Source of the DNA: Chrysogorgia sp. JL179-B06
Lineage: Eukaryota > Cnidaria > Anthozoa > Scleralcyonacea > Chrysogorgiidae
Reading direction: 5' to 3'
Length of the DNA: 64,000 bases
Assembly: GCA_035772405.1 (NCBI GenBank)
Contig: JAYKKM010000068.1
Span: 62,001 to 126,000 of the forward strand
Under the pieces are notes generated by a model. It worked only from the letters and a program-made list of their open reading frames with translations. It was not told the origin of the DNA and did no database searches. Positions 26,471 through 37,480 of the stretch are shown in pieces (the first letter of the stretch is position 1; every line of letters begins with the position of its first letter). Both the position numbers and the translations under genes were made by a program.

Positions 26471-27059
26471 ATATCAGAACTGTGTCATGACCCTCCTACC
26501 GAACCGGATTTGCTTGTCGAATGCTATATTACCACATTGTCCTCCCTGCTAGACATCTATGCTCCTATCAAGATCAGGACTATTACCTTAAGGACTAAAG
26601 TTACCTTGGTATACAGAAGAAATCCGAGCGGCGAAGAGGGAACGTAGACGTGCTGAAAGAAGGTGGAGAACAACCTAAAACGGCATGCCGACTTAATTAC
26701 ATTCAAAGCGTTGAAAAATCATGCCACGTTCCTACTGAATGCTGGCCAGATCGTCGTTTTCTTACAAATTTTTATTGATGAAAATGCTGATAATCAGAGC
26801 AAACTTTTCAAAGCTGTTAAAAACTACTAGTGGAGAAAAAAACACTATCGTTCTCGGGTTATAATAATAAAACAGTGCTAGCAAATGATATTGGAAACTT
26901 TTTTATGCAAAAAGATATCGCGTATTCGTGTTGAGCTGCATCATGATGGGACTGTTGAAACGGATTTGCATGAAATAGAAACAGCAACTGACGTACCAAC
27001 TTTTTGCTCTTTCAATTTACTGACTGAGGTCCGATGTTTGCAGGATTATTGCGAATTCT

Positions 27060-28593
27060 AAGTCGACATCTTGCTGTCTCGATCCGATGCCCACGACTCT
27101 AATGTTAAGATGTATTGATCCTCTATTACCTGTGATCACCAAGATCATAAACACATCCTTAGAGTCTGGCGTTTTCCCTAAAGATTGGAAAGATGCCGTT
27201 GTTCTCCCCCTACTCAAGAAACTAGGTTTGGAACCAGATTTTAAGAACTTGCGTCCGGTCAGCAATTTAGCTTACGTGTCTAAGCTTACAGAACGTGCGG
27301 CCTATAATCAGACTTATGACCATTTGCTGCTTTCAGGCTTATATCCTCCGTTGCAATCGGCATATCGTCGATATCACAGCACAGAGACTGCCTTATTAAA
27401 GGTCGCAAATGACATCTTATTAAACATGAACTCCCAACGGGTTACACTCTTAGTTCTATTGGATTTAAGTTCTGCCTTTGACACTGTCGATCATGGGATC
27501 CTACTTAAGCGATTGCACACCAAATTTGGTATTGATGGAAAAGTGTTGGACTGGTTTACATCGTACTTGTCAGGAAGGACTCAGCGTGTCTTATTTGATG
27601 GGGCTACATCTGACAGCTTTGACCTTAGTTATGGCGTACCACAAGGATCCTGCCTTGGTCCTCTCCTTTTTATTGTTTACGCATCCGAGCTCTTTCAAAT
27701 TGTTGAAACTCATCTCCCTGATGTCCACTGCTTTGCGGATGATACACAATTATATATTTCTTTCAATCCTGGAAGCCCTGACGATCAAGCTGATGCTTTG
27801 TGCGCCATGGAGAACTGTATTGCTGATTTACGGAAGTGGATGGTGAAAGACAAACTGAAAATGAATGACGATAAAACTGAATTTTTAATTATCGGCTCTA
27901 GACAGCAACTCTTGAAAATTGATCCATGTCATATTCGCGTTGGTAACACTGACGTCCAGCCAGTTTCGTCAGTGCGCAATTTGGGGTCCTGGTTCGACCG
28001 AAATCTATCTATGTCCGTACACGTAACTAAATCCTGCGGTGCCGCATTTTACTGGCTCCACAACATCAAGCGTATTAGCAGATTCTTGCCTAAAGATAAA
28101 CTCACATTGGTTATTCATGCGTTTGTCACTAACAGGATTGATTATTGTAATGGCCTATTGTATGGACTGCCGAACTGTGAATTAAATAAACTCCAAAGAG
28201 TCCAAAATGCGGCCGCAAGACTCCTAACTTCTACTGGGAAATATGATCATATAACACCTGTCCTGTGTGAACTACACTGGCTGCCCATTACTTTTAGGAT
28301 CAATTTTAAGATCGTACTTTTGACTTTTAAGGCGTTGCATGGAATGGCTCCACATTATATTAGTGATCTCATTACTGTTAGGCAGCATGTGCGCAATTTA
28401 CGGTCCAATGCTGGTATAGTTTTTACTTCATCCTAGAGGCAAAATGCTTAAAACTTTCGGCGACAGAACTTTCAGTGTGGCTGCTCCTAAATTATGGAAT
28501 GCTCTCCCAGCAGACTTGCGAAATATTAATTCAATAAGTACTTTTAAATCTTGTTTGAAAACACACTTTTTTAAATTAGCTTTTAACCTGTAG
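27060..28593 (+). pseudogene. LINE reverse transcriptase, nearly intact
   Basis: An open frame at 27,087-28,436 (449 codons) encodes an L2-type reverse transcriptase. In order it shows PLLKK, LRPVSNLAYVSKL, the palm motif LLDLSSAFDTVDH, YGVPQGSCLGPLLF, the active-site variant FADDTQLY, and the C-terminal [13 protein letters not shown] with HITPVLCELHWLPI. The frame stops at 28,436. The expected C-terminus (FGDRTFSVAAPKLWNALP to FKLAFNL) follows in another frame to about 28,593, so one frameshift separates it. Upstream, LDPMPT at about 27,081 starts the domain. In a live element the protein copies RNA into DNA at the nicked target. Confidence 0.9.
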
Positions 28594-28718
28594 TAGAATT
28601 ATTTTACTACTTATATTATAATAATTTGTTTATTATTATTCATATTGTACTGCGCTCTTGATCATTACATGTAAAAAGCGCAATATAAGTTATTAAATTA
28701 TTATTATTAAATTATTAT

Positions 28719-31700
28719 TGTCTTGACAAGTTGTCTTGTCGTGACAAGTTATCTTGTCTTGTCCTGTTTTATTTTGTCTTATCTTGTCTTGTCTTGTCTT
28801 GTCCTGTCTTGTCTTGTCTTGTCTTGTCTTCACAAGTTGTCTTGTCTTGTCTTGAGGAGTTGTCTTGTCTTGTCTTGTCTTGTCCTGTCCTGTCCTGTCC
28901 TGTCCTGTCCTGTCTTGTCTTGTCTTGTCTTGTCTTGTCTTGTCCTGTCTTGTCTTGTCTTGTCTTGTCTTGTCTTGTCTTGTCTTGTCTTGTCCTGTCT
29001 TGTCTTGTCTTGTCTTGTCCTGTCCTGTCTTGTCTTGTCTTCAGAAGTTGTCTTGTCTTGTCTTGTCTTGTCTTGACTTCACAAGTTGTCTTGTCTTGTC
29101 TTGACAAGTTGTCTTGTCTTGTCTTCTCATGACAAGTTGTCTTGTCTTGACATGTTGTCTTGTCTTGACAAGTTGTCTTGTCTTGACAAGTTGTCTTGTC
29201 TTGTCTTGTCTTGACAAGTTGTCTTATCTTGTCTTGTCTTGTCTTATCTCGTCCTGTCCTGTTCTGTCCTGTCTTGTCTTGTCTTGTCTTGTCTTGTCTT
29301 GTCTTGTCTTGTCCTGTCCTGTCCTGTCTTGTCTTGTCTTCAGAAGCTGTCTTGTCTTGTCTTGTCTTGACAAGTTGTCTTGTCTTGACAAGTTCTCTTG
29401 TCTTGTCCTATCTTGTCTTGTCTTGTCTTGTCTTGTCTTGTCTTGTCTTGTCCTGTCTTGTCTTGTCTTCACAAGTTGTATTGTCTTGTCTTGTCTTGTC
29501 TTGTCTTGACAAGTTGTCTTGTCTTGACAAGTTGTCTTGTCTTGACAAGTTGACTTGTCTTGTCTTATTTTGTCTTGTCTTGTATTGTCTTGTCTTGACA
29601 ATTTGTCTTGTCTTTTCTTGACTTTGCTTGTCTTGTCTTGTCTTGTCTTGTCTTGACAAGTTGTCTTGTCTTGTCTTGTCTTGACAAGTTGTCTTGTCTA
29701 CTCTTGACAAGTTGGCTTGTCTTGTCTTGTCCTGTCTTGTCTTGTCTTGTCTTGTTTTGTATTGTCTTGTATTGTCTTGTCTTGACAAGTTGTCTTATCT
29801 TGTTTTGACAAGTTGTCTTGTCTTGTCTTGCATTATCTTGTCTTGTCTTGTCTTGACTTGTCTTGACTTGTCTTGACTTGTCTTGACTTGTCTTGACTTG
29901 TCTTGTCTTGTCTTGTCTTGTACTGTCTTGTATTGACAAGTTGTCTTCTCTTGTCTTGTTTTGTCTTGACAAGTTGTCTTGTCTTTAAAAGGCTTGACAA
30001 GTTGTCTTGTCTTGCCTTGCCTTGCCTTTTTTGTCTTGTCTTGTCTTAACAAGTTTTCTTGTCTTGTCTTGACAAGTTGTCTTGTCTTGTCTTATCTTGT
30101 CTTGCCTTGTCTTGTCTTCTCTTGACTTGTCTTGTCTTGTCTTGTCTTGTCTTGTCTTGTCTTGTCTTGTCTTGTATTGACAAGTTGTCTTGTCTTGCCT
30201 TGTTTTGTCTTGAAAAGTTGTCTTGTCTTGTCTTTTCTTGTCTTGTCTTGACAAGTTGTCTTGTCTTGTCTATTCTTGCCTTATATTATCTTGTCTTGTC
30301 TTGTCTTGACAATTTGTCTTGTCTTTTCTTGACTTTGCTTGTCTTGTCTTGTCTTGTCTTGTCTTGTCTTGACAAGTTGTCTTGTCTTGTCTTGTCTTGA
30401 CAAGTTGTCTTGTCTACTCTTGACAAGTTGGCTTGTCTTGTCTTGTCCTGTCTTGTCTTGTCTTGTTTTGTCTTGTATTGTCTTGTCTTGACAAGTTGTC
30501 TTATCTTGTTTTGATAAGTTGTCTTGTCTTGCATTATCTTGTCTTGTCTTGTCTTGACTTGTCTTGACTTGTCTTGACTTGTCTTGTCTTGTCTTGTCTT
30601 GTATTGTCTTGTCTTGACAAGTTGTCTTCTCTTGTCTTGTTTTGTCTTGACAAGTTGTCTTGTCTTTAAAAGGCTTGACAAGTTGTCTTGTCTTGCCTTG
30701 CCTTTTTTGTCTTGTCTTGTCTTAACAAGTTTTCTTGTCTTGTCTTGACAAGTTGTCTTGTCTTGTCTTGACAAGTTGTCTTGTCTTGCCTTGTCTTGTC
30801 TTATCTTGTCTTGCCTTGTCTTGTCTTCTCTTGACTTGTCTTGTCTTGTCTTGTCTTGTCTTGTCTTGTCTTGTCTTGTATTGACAAGTTGTCTTGTCTT
30901 GCCTTGTTTTGTCTTGAAAAGTTGTCTTGTCTTGTCTTTTCTTGTCTTGTCTTGACAAGTTGTCTTGTCTTGTCTATTCTTGCCTTATCTTATCTTGTCT
31001 TGTCTTGTCTTGACAAGTTGTCTTGTCTTGTCTTGACTTTGCTTGTCTTGTCTTGTCTTGTCTTGTCTTGTCTTGTCTTTTCTTGTCTTGTCTTGTCTTG
31101 TCTTGTCTTGTCTTGTCTTTCCTTGTCTTGTCTTGTCTTGTCTTGTCTTTTCTTGTCTTGACAAGTTGTCTTTTCCTGTCTTGACAAGTTGTCTTGTCTT
31201 GTCTTGACAAGTTGTCTTGTCTTGTCTTGCCTTGTCTTGTCTTCGCTTGACTTGTCTTGACTTGACAAATTGAATTGTCTTGACAAATTGAATTGTCTTG
31301 ACAAGTTGTCTTGTCTTGACAAGTTGTCTTATCTTGTCTTGTTTTGTCTTGTCTTATCTTGTCTTGTCTAGTCTTGTCTTGTCTTGTCTTGTCTTGTCTT
31401 GACTTGTCTTGTATTGTCAAGTTGTCTTGTCTTGTCTTGTTTTGTCTTGATAAGTTGTCTTGTCTTGTCTTGACAACTTGTCTTGTCTTGTCTTCACTTG
31501 TCTTGTCTTGTCTTTTCTTGTCTTGCTTTGCCTTGCCTTGCCTTGCCTTGTCTTGTCTTGTCTTGACAAGTTGTCTTGTCTTGTCTTGACAAGTTGTCTT
31601 TTCTTGTCTTGACAAGCTGTCTTGTCTTGTCTTGACAAGCTGTCTTGTCTTATCTTGTCCCGTCTTGTCTTGCCTTGTCTTGTGTTGTCTTGACAAGTTG

Positions 31701-32404
31701 TCTTGTCTTGACAAGTAGACTTGTTTTGAAAAGTTGTCTTATCTTGTTTTGTTTTGCCTTGTCTTGACAAGTTGTATTGTCTTGTCTTGACAAGTTATCT
31801 TGACTAGACAAGTTGTCTTGTCTTGACAAGTTGTCTTGTCTTGTCTTGTCTAGTATTGTCTTGTCTTGTCTTGTCTTGTCTTGTCTTGACAAGTTGTCTT
31901 GTCTTGTCTTGTTTTGTCTTGAAAAGTTGTCTTGTCTTGTCTTTTCTTGTCTTGTCTTGACAAGTTGTCTTGTCTTGTCTATTCTATTCTTGCCTTATCT
32001 TATCTTGTCTTGTCTTGTCTTGACAAGTTGTCTTGTCTTGTCTTGACTTGTCTTGTCTTGTCTTGTCTTGCCTTGTCTTGTCTTGTCTTGTCTTGTCTTG
32101 TCTTGTCTTGTCTTGTCTTGTCTTGTCTTGCCTTGTCTTGTCTTGTCTTGACAAGTTGTCTTTTCTTGTCTTGACAAGTTGTCTTGTCTTGTCTTGACAA
32201 GTTGTCTTGTCTGGTCTTGCCTTGTCTTGTCTTCGCTTGACTTGTCTTGACTTGTCTTAACTTGTCTTGTCTTGTCTTGCCTTGTCTTGACAAATTGAAT
32301 TGTCTTGACAAGTTGTCTTGTCTTGACAAGTTGTCTTATCTTGTCTTGTTTTGTCTTGTATTATCTTGTCTTGTCTTGTCTTGTCTTGTCTTGTCTTGTC
32401 TTGT
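28719..32404. repeat. TTGTC satellite, block 2 (diverged)
   Basis: The pentamer array resumes right after the LINE tail. The first 0.4 kb matches a module of block 1, including CTTGAGGAGTTGTC near 28,850. After about 29.6 kb the composition shifts. Runs of TTGACTTGTC and units TTGCC and TTTTC become common, and higher-order copies of about 0.7 kb appear: TACTCTTGACAAGTTGGC near 29,699 and 30,415, TTTAAAAGGCTTGACAAG near 29,984 and 30,664, and TCTATTCTTGCC near 30,270, 30,971 and 31,977. No gene is visible inside. Confidence 0.97.
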
Positions 32405-33296
32405 ATCATGTAGCAAAAACAGAATTTATGTTGATCGGATCAAAATCAATGCTAAATAATGGCCCAGCCATACCAAACGTCACCATAAACAATGAATCAA
32501 TTAAACAAGTTTTTGAGTGCAAGACACTAGGAGTAACTGTTGACCAACATTTATCCTGGAAAAGCAATACAGAAAATATCTGCAAGAAAATCACATCAGG
32601 GTTAGGTGCTCTTCGACGTCTAAGGGAATTTGTTGACAGAGACTCGCTTCTTTCCGTTTACAATGGCATTGTCCAACCGTACTTTAACTACTGTTGTGAA
32701 GTATGGAATGTATTTGGCGAAACACAGTCAACACGACTACAAAAACTTCACAACAGAGCTGCTCGGATTATAGTGAAGATGAGTAATGAAATTGATCACA
32801 AAATTGTGTTAAGTGAATTGGGATGGAAACCACTTCAAGCACAAAGAAAAAGAGCAAAAGCTAAGATCATGTATGAAATTTTAAATAAAATGGGACCAAA
32901 GAGTCTCACAAACCTTTTTACATACAAAAAGGAGGTGTTAAATTACAATCTACGAGACATCTCATCTGGCATTTGTTTGCCAAAACCACGTACAAATAGC
33001 ATGAAAAAGAGTTTCATGTATGATGGTGCATCTATATGGAACTCATTGCCCAAAGAAATTAGGGAGAGCAAGTCTCTGTCTTACTTTGAAAAAAAATTGC
33101 TACTCATGTCATAAAATGATGCTTGTGTCATAAAAAAATGTAAATATAGACATTCAATTTTGTATTAGCTTTTTACTATCTATTAACCTTTCTGCTTAGT
33201 ATTGTTACTCTAACTGTTCTATTTGTATTAATTGTTGTACACGCCCTTCGTGGAAACCAGCTTTTGTTGACGTTGTAAGCGTGTTTAAATAAAATG

Positions 33297-33366
<70 letters not shown>
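32405..33366 (+). mobile_element. 5'-truncated LINE with (ATCT)n tail
   Basis: Coding sequence for the end of a non-LTR reverse transcriptase begins abruptly at the satellite edge and runs open to a stop at 33,112-33,114, about 235 codons. Recognisable parts are KTEFMLIGS, the TLGVTVDQHLSW motif, YFNYCCEVW, and the thumb-like LQKLHNRAARI, followed by SIWNSLPKEIRES at the C-terminus. The catalytic palm is missing, so this is a 5'-truncated insertion. A short 3' UTR ends in AATAAAATG and an (ATCT)n tract at about 33,296-33,366. It differs from the L2 copy at 25.6 kb and is closer to the CR1/Rex-like part of the superfamily (inference). Confidence 0.85.
33296..33366. repeat. (ATCT)n microsatellite
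   Basis: About 17 tetranucleotide units form the tandem 3' tail of the truncated LINE. A following GTAAGCGACCA motif occurs twice directly and once inverted (33,367-33,424) and makes a small foldback. Confidence 0.95.
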
Positions 33367-33367
<1 letters not shown>

Positions 33368-33633
33368 GTAAGCGACCATCTTTCGTAAGCGACCACTTAC
33401 TTCCGTCCCGAGGTGGTCGCTTACGAGAGAGTTGAAAATACCCACCGCTGGTACCACCCCCGTCAAATCATTCAATAACCCAAGTTCTTTAAATCGTATA
33501 ACAGATCAACCAAAATTAAACGCTTGGAAAGGGTCAATTGGAGCACTTACTGTATAAGCACTTTTATATGTGTATTTAACTCTTCATATCTCCCCCTGAG
33601 GTAGAATTACGTGTCTCTCCTTCTGAAATCACT

Positions 33634-33684
33634 TTGGTCTAATTCACCTTGGTCTAATTCACCTTGGTCTAATTCACCTTGGCT
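33634..33684. repeat. 15-bp minisatellite, about three copies
   Basis: The unit TTGGTCTAATTCACC is repeated three times and then breaks off in TTGGC. It lies in intergenic DNA. Confidence 0.9.
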
Positions 33685-33743
33685 AAAACGTAAAAATTCC
33701 CGTTTTTTGTTGGGATAGTTGTAAACTCAACATGCACTAATAT

Positions 33744-33930
33744 ATAGACCTTGTTCCAAAATGGCTGCCAATTTAATATTATTTTATATATGCATATAAA
33801 TTAGCCCTTATAGCCTCGTTATTCTGCACGAAATTCAAAATAATTTTTATTCTGAAACGAGGCTATAAAGGCTAATTTAAATGCACATAAAAGAATATTA
33901 AATTGGCATCCATTTTGGAATAAGGTCTAT
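33744..33930. mobile_element. Foldback MITE
   Basis: Two arms of about 75 bp, starting ATAGACCTTGTTCCAAAATGG and ending in its near complement, are separated by a short centre near 33,835. The structure is almost a full palindrome without coding capacity. The family is not recognised. Confidence 0.8.
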
Positions 33931-34018
33931 TACTGTAATTTTTACTTAACTCTTTCCTGTCGGGCTGAAAAACATCCAAAATTAAGCCCAATAAACCGGC
34001 TTTTATCAGTGCTTTCAA

Positions 34019-34176
34019 ATTTCCCAGTAAATACGTACCTAAAATAAACAGGTTTTGCGATTGGCTATATGGAACAAAAGCGGTTGGGTTAGGACATTGG
34101 TTTCTTTGTGGTTGATTCTATTGTTTTATTGTTTTAATCAACCAATCACAAAACTTGATAGTATAGGTAGGTGATG
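34019..34176 (+). repeat. Dispersed repeat, copy 1
   Basis: This stretch matches the reverse complement of 41,964-42,120. Shared strings include AAATACGTACCTAAAAT, CATTGGTTTCTTT and TGATTCTATTGTTTT, with scattered differences. The copies lie on either side of the 3' end of the lipoxygenase gene, in opposite orientation. It is probably a MITE. Confidence 0.8.
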
Positions 34177-34503
34177 ACCCAAATTTCCCGAAGAAGACAC
34201 ATAATATTAATATAAATCAGCATTAATTATCACAAATTAGGTTGAAAAACCTTCAATTTTCTAGAAAAGTCCATGTTGCACGTCCGTGTAACATCAAGTG
34301 CCACCAATCGCAGTTTTTAATCTTACATTACCGTGTGCCGTGTTTTTCGATTCACGACTTCACCAGTCTTGTACGACCGATTTTGACTGGGCCGGACAGG
34401 AAAGATTTAACGTGTGCAGTAATTACTGCATTACAACTGGAGAAATGGGTGACCTATATGGGCTCTGATAACAGTCGGGTTATCGCGGGCACCGAAGCAC
34501 CTA

Positions 34504-34695
34504 ATGGTTGGGATCTGACATGGAACCACTGATCCGCATAAGAGACTGGATGCCAAAATGAATCAGTTGTCAAAGTTTTCCTGTACTTTAGCACACAAAC
34601 TACGGCTCCATGACAGAAACTACATAGCGCAGGTGGTCTTTCCAAGATGGCTGCCGCGACACGTTTTGGCTTCATTTTTCGCAGCATTCAGTACA
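34504..34695 (+). repeat. Dispersed repeat, copy with CTGATCCGCATAAGAGACTGG end
   Basis: The sequence AAAATGAATCAGTTGTC followed by CACACAAACTACGGCTCC and GTTTTGGCTTCATTTTTCG recurs at 42,830-42,940 and 42,959-43,195. One end here, ACTGATCCGCATAAGAGACTGG, is matched inverted at 43,168-43,195. This suggests an element with terminal inverted repeats. Confidence 0.75.
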
Positions 34696-34802
34696 TGGAG
34701 CAGCTGTATATAAGTAGAGACTGAGTTGCTTAATCCATAATCATTCAAAATTCAAATTACAGCCTCAAGGCCCTGTGACACGGTGTAATTTTTCATGCAA
34801 CT

Positions 34803-34827
34803 TGTCTCGCAACGCCGTTGCGAGACA
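34803..34827. repeat. Perfect 12-bp palindrome
   Basis: TGTCTCGCAACG and its exact complement flank a single C. It sits in a GC-rich patch that follows CCCTGTGACACGG, probably the heart of a small MITE. Confidence 0.85.
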
Positions 34828-35079
34828 GGTACCCAGGGCATTTTGCCTCCACGGTGGAAGGTCGGCGAAAATGGCCCTGGGATTGGCTGCTCACATGATA
34901 CCCAAAATTTCTGGGTGTTTTAATATGATAATTTATCATATTAGAAAAGAGACTGGCCTTTACTGGAAAGTAGACCACCGACTTGGATCCACACGTAAGC
35001 TTGGATCTCGTCACTGGTTAGTGAAACAGAGTCTGTTCTCCTTGCTTTGGCGTCTTCTTAGTTCTTCCTCTTGATGACG

Positions 35080-35850
35080 TAGTCCTGTACCATTAGTGTC
35101 ATCAAGTATATCACTCTTATCACTCTTATCAAACTGCCTTGCCATCGGAATGATCGTCTCTTTTGGGGACTTTGTTATCATTTGCTCCAATAACCGAACC
35201 ATTGTTGGCCATCTCGTGTTGTGCATTGTTTATTAATTGCTAGAACAGGTGCAGAGTTCTCCATTTCTTGCTGTGATTCGTTACTATCAAAATACATTTC
35301 AGCCGAATGATCGCCTCTTTTGGGGACCTTGTCATCATCATCTCTAATAACAGCGCCATTGTTGTCCATCTCATGTTATGCATCGTTATTATTTGTTGGG
35401 CCAGTAACAGTGTTGGCCATCTCTTAAGTAGAATGATCGGATCTTTTGGAGTCTATATATTTACTTGCAACAATAACAGTTCTATAAATATTGAGCATCT
35501 CATATTGTGCATCGTTACTAACTACTTGAGCAAGGTCATTGTTATCCATCTGTTTATCTCGATACATTCCAAACTGATTATCTTTTAGAGGATCTTGATT
35601 TTCACTTCCCTGAATAACATCATGCATTTCAGGTTTGGCATCATTACAGAATATTTGCGGAAGATCAATGTTTTCTCTGTCTGGCTGAGGTTCATTTTTA
35701 ACCACTGGATGTACTTGAGCGGAATTATCGTCCGTGTTAAGCATTTCAGTTTTCCAGTTCTTGGTTACCTCGTCAATTTTCCTTATATTACCCATCTGCA
35801 ATATTGCAGGTTTCCGCGCTCGTGTAGTTAGTATTTTTGGTTGCAATTTC
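35080..35850 (-). repeat. Degenerate 130-155-bp tandem repeat, possibly ex-coding
   Basis: The pattern GATCGNCTCTTTTGGGGAC, then AATAACNGNNCCATTGTTG, then CATCTCNTGTTGTGCATCGTT, recurs starting near 35,152, 35,308 and 35,436, with weaker copies up to about 35,850. On the minus strand one frame stays open for 140 codons (35,424-35,846). The next open stretch (35,178-35,369) is in the same frame, separated only by in-frame stops, and repeats motifs such as DNNGAVI and SNDAQYEML. It could be the remains of a repeat-containing protein or plain noncoding tandem repeats. No family is recognised. Confidence 0.4.
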
Positions 35851-36888
35851 AGTTTTATTCTCCCGTTCTTTTGTTCATGTGGGTTACTGAAGTGTTATTC
35901 ACGACGTCATTAATTCATTAATATGTTGCTCGACATTCCGATCTCCTTGAATTCTGCGACGAGATCATCTTTATAAATATTTCCAGCTTTTTCTAATTCT
36001 TGTAAAACGTAATATTAATTATGACATCATGCATTTTTATCTTGACACTTTCGGAACAAAGGATTGTGAATCCTCTAATTTGTCATAACTTTGTTTATGT
36101 CATATATGTGTATAGTTAATGTCATGTTATACTTGGATGAAATTGATAAAATTGTAAGAAGTGACAAGATTGTAGAAATAATTAACAAACATTATAATGT
36201 ATATTGGTAAATCTGGTTCCTTAAGCATGTAAACAAAGATATGTAAAAAAAAAGATATCATATATAGTGAAGCTATGTTGTTTAATTCTCTTCCCAATAA
36301 GACATTAACAACACGACATTTTAAACTTCAAAAAAGCTCTAAGAAACTTTTTTCTGGAACAAAACAATGTAAAACCATTTAGAAAAAGTTTTTCTCATCA
36401 ATTATTTTAAAATTCCGAGTTGGGTCCGACACAGGTCGAACTTGGATCTTCCGGCTGATCGGCAAATGTAGTACACTAAAAAGCTGAATAAACTACACTA
36501 AAAAGCTGAATAAGCATTGTCCCAACAATTTTCTCCAGGATTCTAGGTTGAAACCATTTACTTTTTTACTGAAAACATTTACGAATTAGATAGTGCTTCT
36601 ACTGTTATTTTGTCTATCCTTGGTGTATAAAAATTTAGGAAGTTGAACATTTATTTCACACGAGAACTCTACAAAGGGGAACGTCGATGTTGATGTTCCC
36701 GTTGTGGCTTCGCATACAAAGTCCACATTGTTTTTAACGTCTCTACGGTGTCATACCCAATCTCACTAGCGGTCAATAATCCTGCGAGAAAAGTGCTTTT
36801 ATTTACAGTCTTTTACATTATAATAGAAATCCCCGCCCAATGTACCCAAAAAATGGCGGACGAGGCCTGGTGTATGGCGTGTAAAAGG

Positions 36889-37342
36889 TTAAAGTTCTTA
36901 TCTCATGTTTGGGATTTTTATATATTTATAATCTTTGGCACTTTCTGATAAAAAATTGTTTAATATTATCATCAGTTAAAGTTTCATCTTGATGTCTCGT
37001 TCCCTGGTAGAATAGGTAAACTATTCGCGGGAAGTCAGTCAACGAACGGCGGACCCACAATGACAATCATGTACAGTGATTCAACAATGACATACGAAGT
37101 TAGTTTGCTCTGAACTTCAAACACACCTGTTTCGAAAACAGTTGTTCAATTGTCAAACATTCTTCGCGTATTTCACTGTTGAATCACTCTTCAACGTCAC
37201 TTCCTGTGAACAGTAAACCAACTTTAGCAGGGCAAAATTTATCAAGATGAAACCTTAGCTGATGCATTAATTGGGCACTTTTTATCAGAAACTGCTATCA
37301 AGATTATAAACATAAAAAGTCCAAACATGAGATAGGACTTTA
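36889..37342. mobile_element. Foldback element just past the lipoxygenase stop
   Basis: Arms beginning TTAAAGTTCTTATCTCATG (36,889) and ending with the near complement (37,342) extend inward for about 110 bp, with further inverted matches nearer the centre (for example GTACAGTGATTCAACA and its partner near 37,180). A related but diverged copy lies at about 49,745-49,955. It starts only 24 bp beyond the stop codon of the minus-strand lipoxygenase gene, so the transcript's 3' UTR either includes it or ends just before it. Confidence 0.7.
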
Positions 37343-37365
37343 ATTCATCTCCTGCAGTCTCCTGG

Positions 37366-37480
37366 TTAAATACTTATTGAATTCGGTATTTCGTTTGGAT
37401 CCAAGTACGGATATATTTCTGGACGTGTTTTGTTTCGCTCGGCGATGATTTCACTTATCTCCTCCAACTCTTCCATTAAT
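37366..37480 (-). CDS. Lipoxygenase exon 11 (last), with stop
   Basis: The acceptor is CATATAG at 37,481-37,482. The exon completes a split Arg codon and encodes [16 protein letters not shown], a proline-containing linker, and finally [10 protein letters not shown] and TAA (37,366-37,368). The terminal isoleucine carboxylate is an iron ligand in all lipoxygenases. A possible ATTAAA poly(A) signal on the minus strand lies at 37,339-37,344, which would give a very short 3' UTR; this is weak. Confidence 0.95.

Larger units (their letters stand above)
25553..28718 (+). mobile_element. L2-clade LINE inserted in the satellite
   Basis: A non-LTR retrotransposon splits the two satellite blocks. After about 130 bp of leader come apurinic endonuclease remnants (25,681-26,470), then a linker with frameshifts, then a reverse transcriptase (27,060-28,593). 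The 3' end reads through AAGCGCAATATAAG into an ATT-rich tail at about 28,680-28,718, which is typical of the L2 group. At the 5' junction the string TTGTCTTGAATCCATCATA occurs twice, 38 bp apart (25,552 and 25,590). The element is decayed by frameshifts and stops in the endonuclease half, so it is non-autonomous now. Confidence 0.9.

Noticed and set aside
28719..32404. ORFs of CLVLS/DKTRQ type in the second block
   Set aside because: Same reason: simple-sequence translation, frames merge into each other, no start context.
34242..35074. ORFs of 96 and 99 codons on the plus strand
   Set aside because: They overlap dispersed repeats and a perfect palindrome; no recognisable domain or codon signal.
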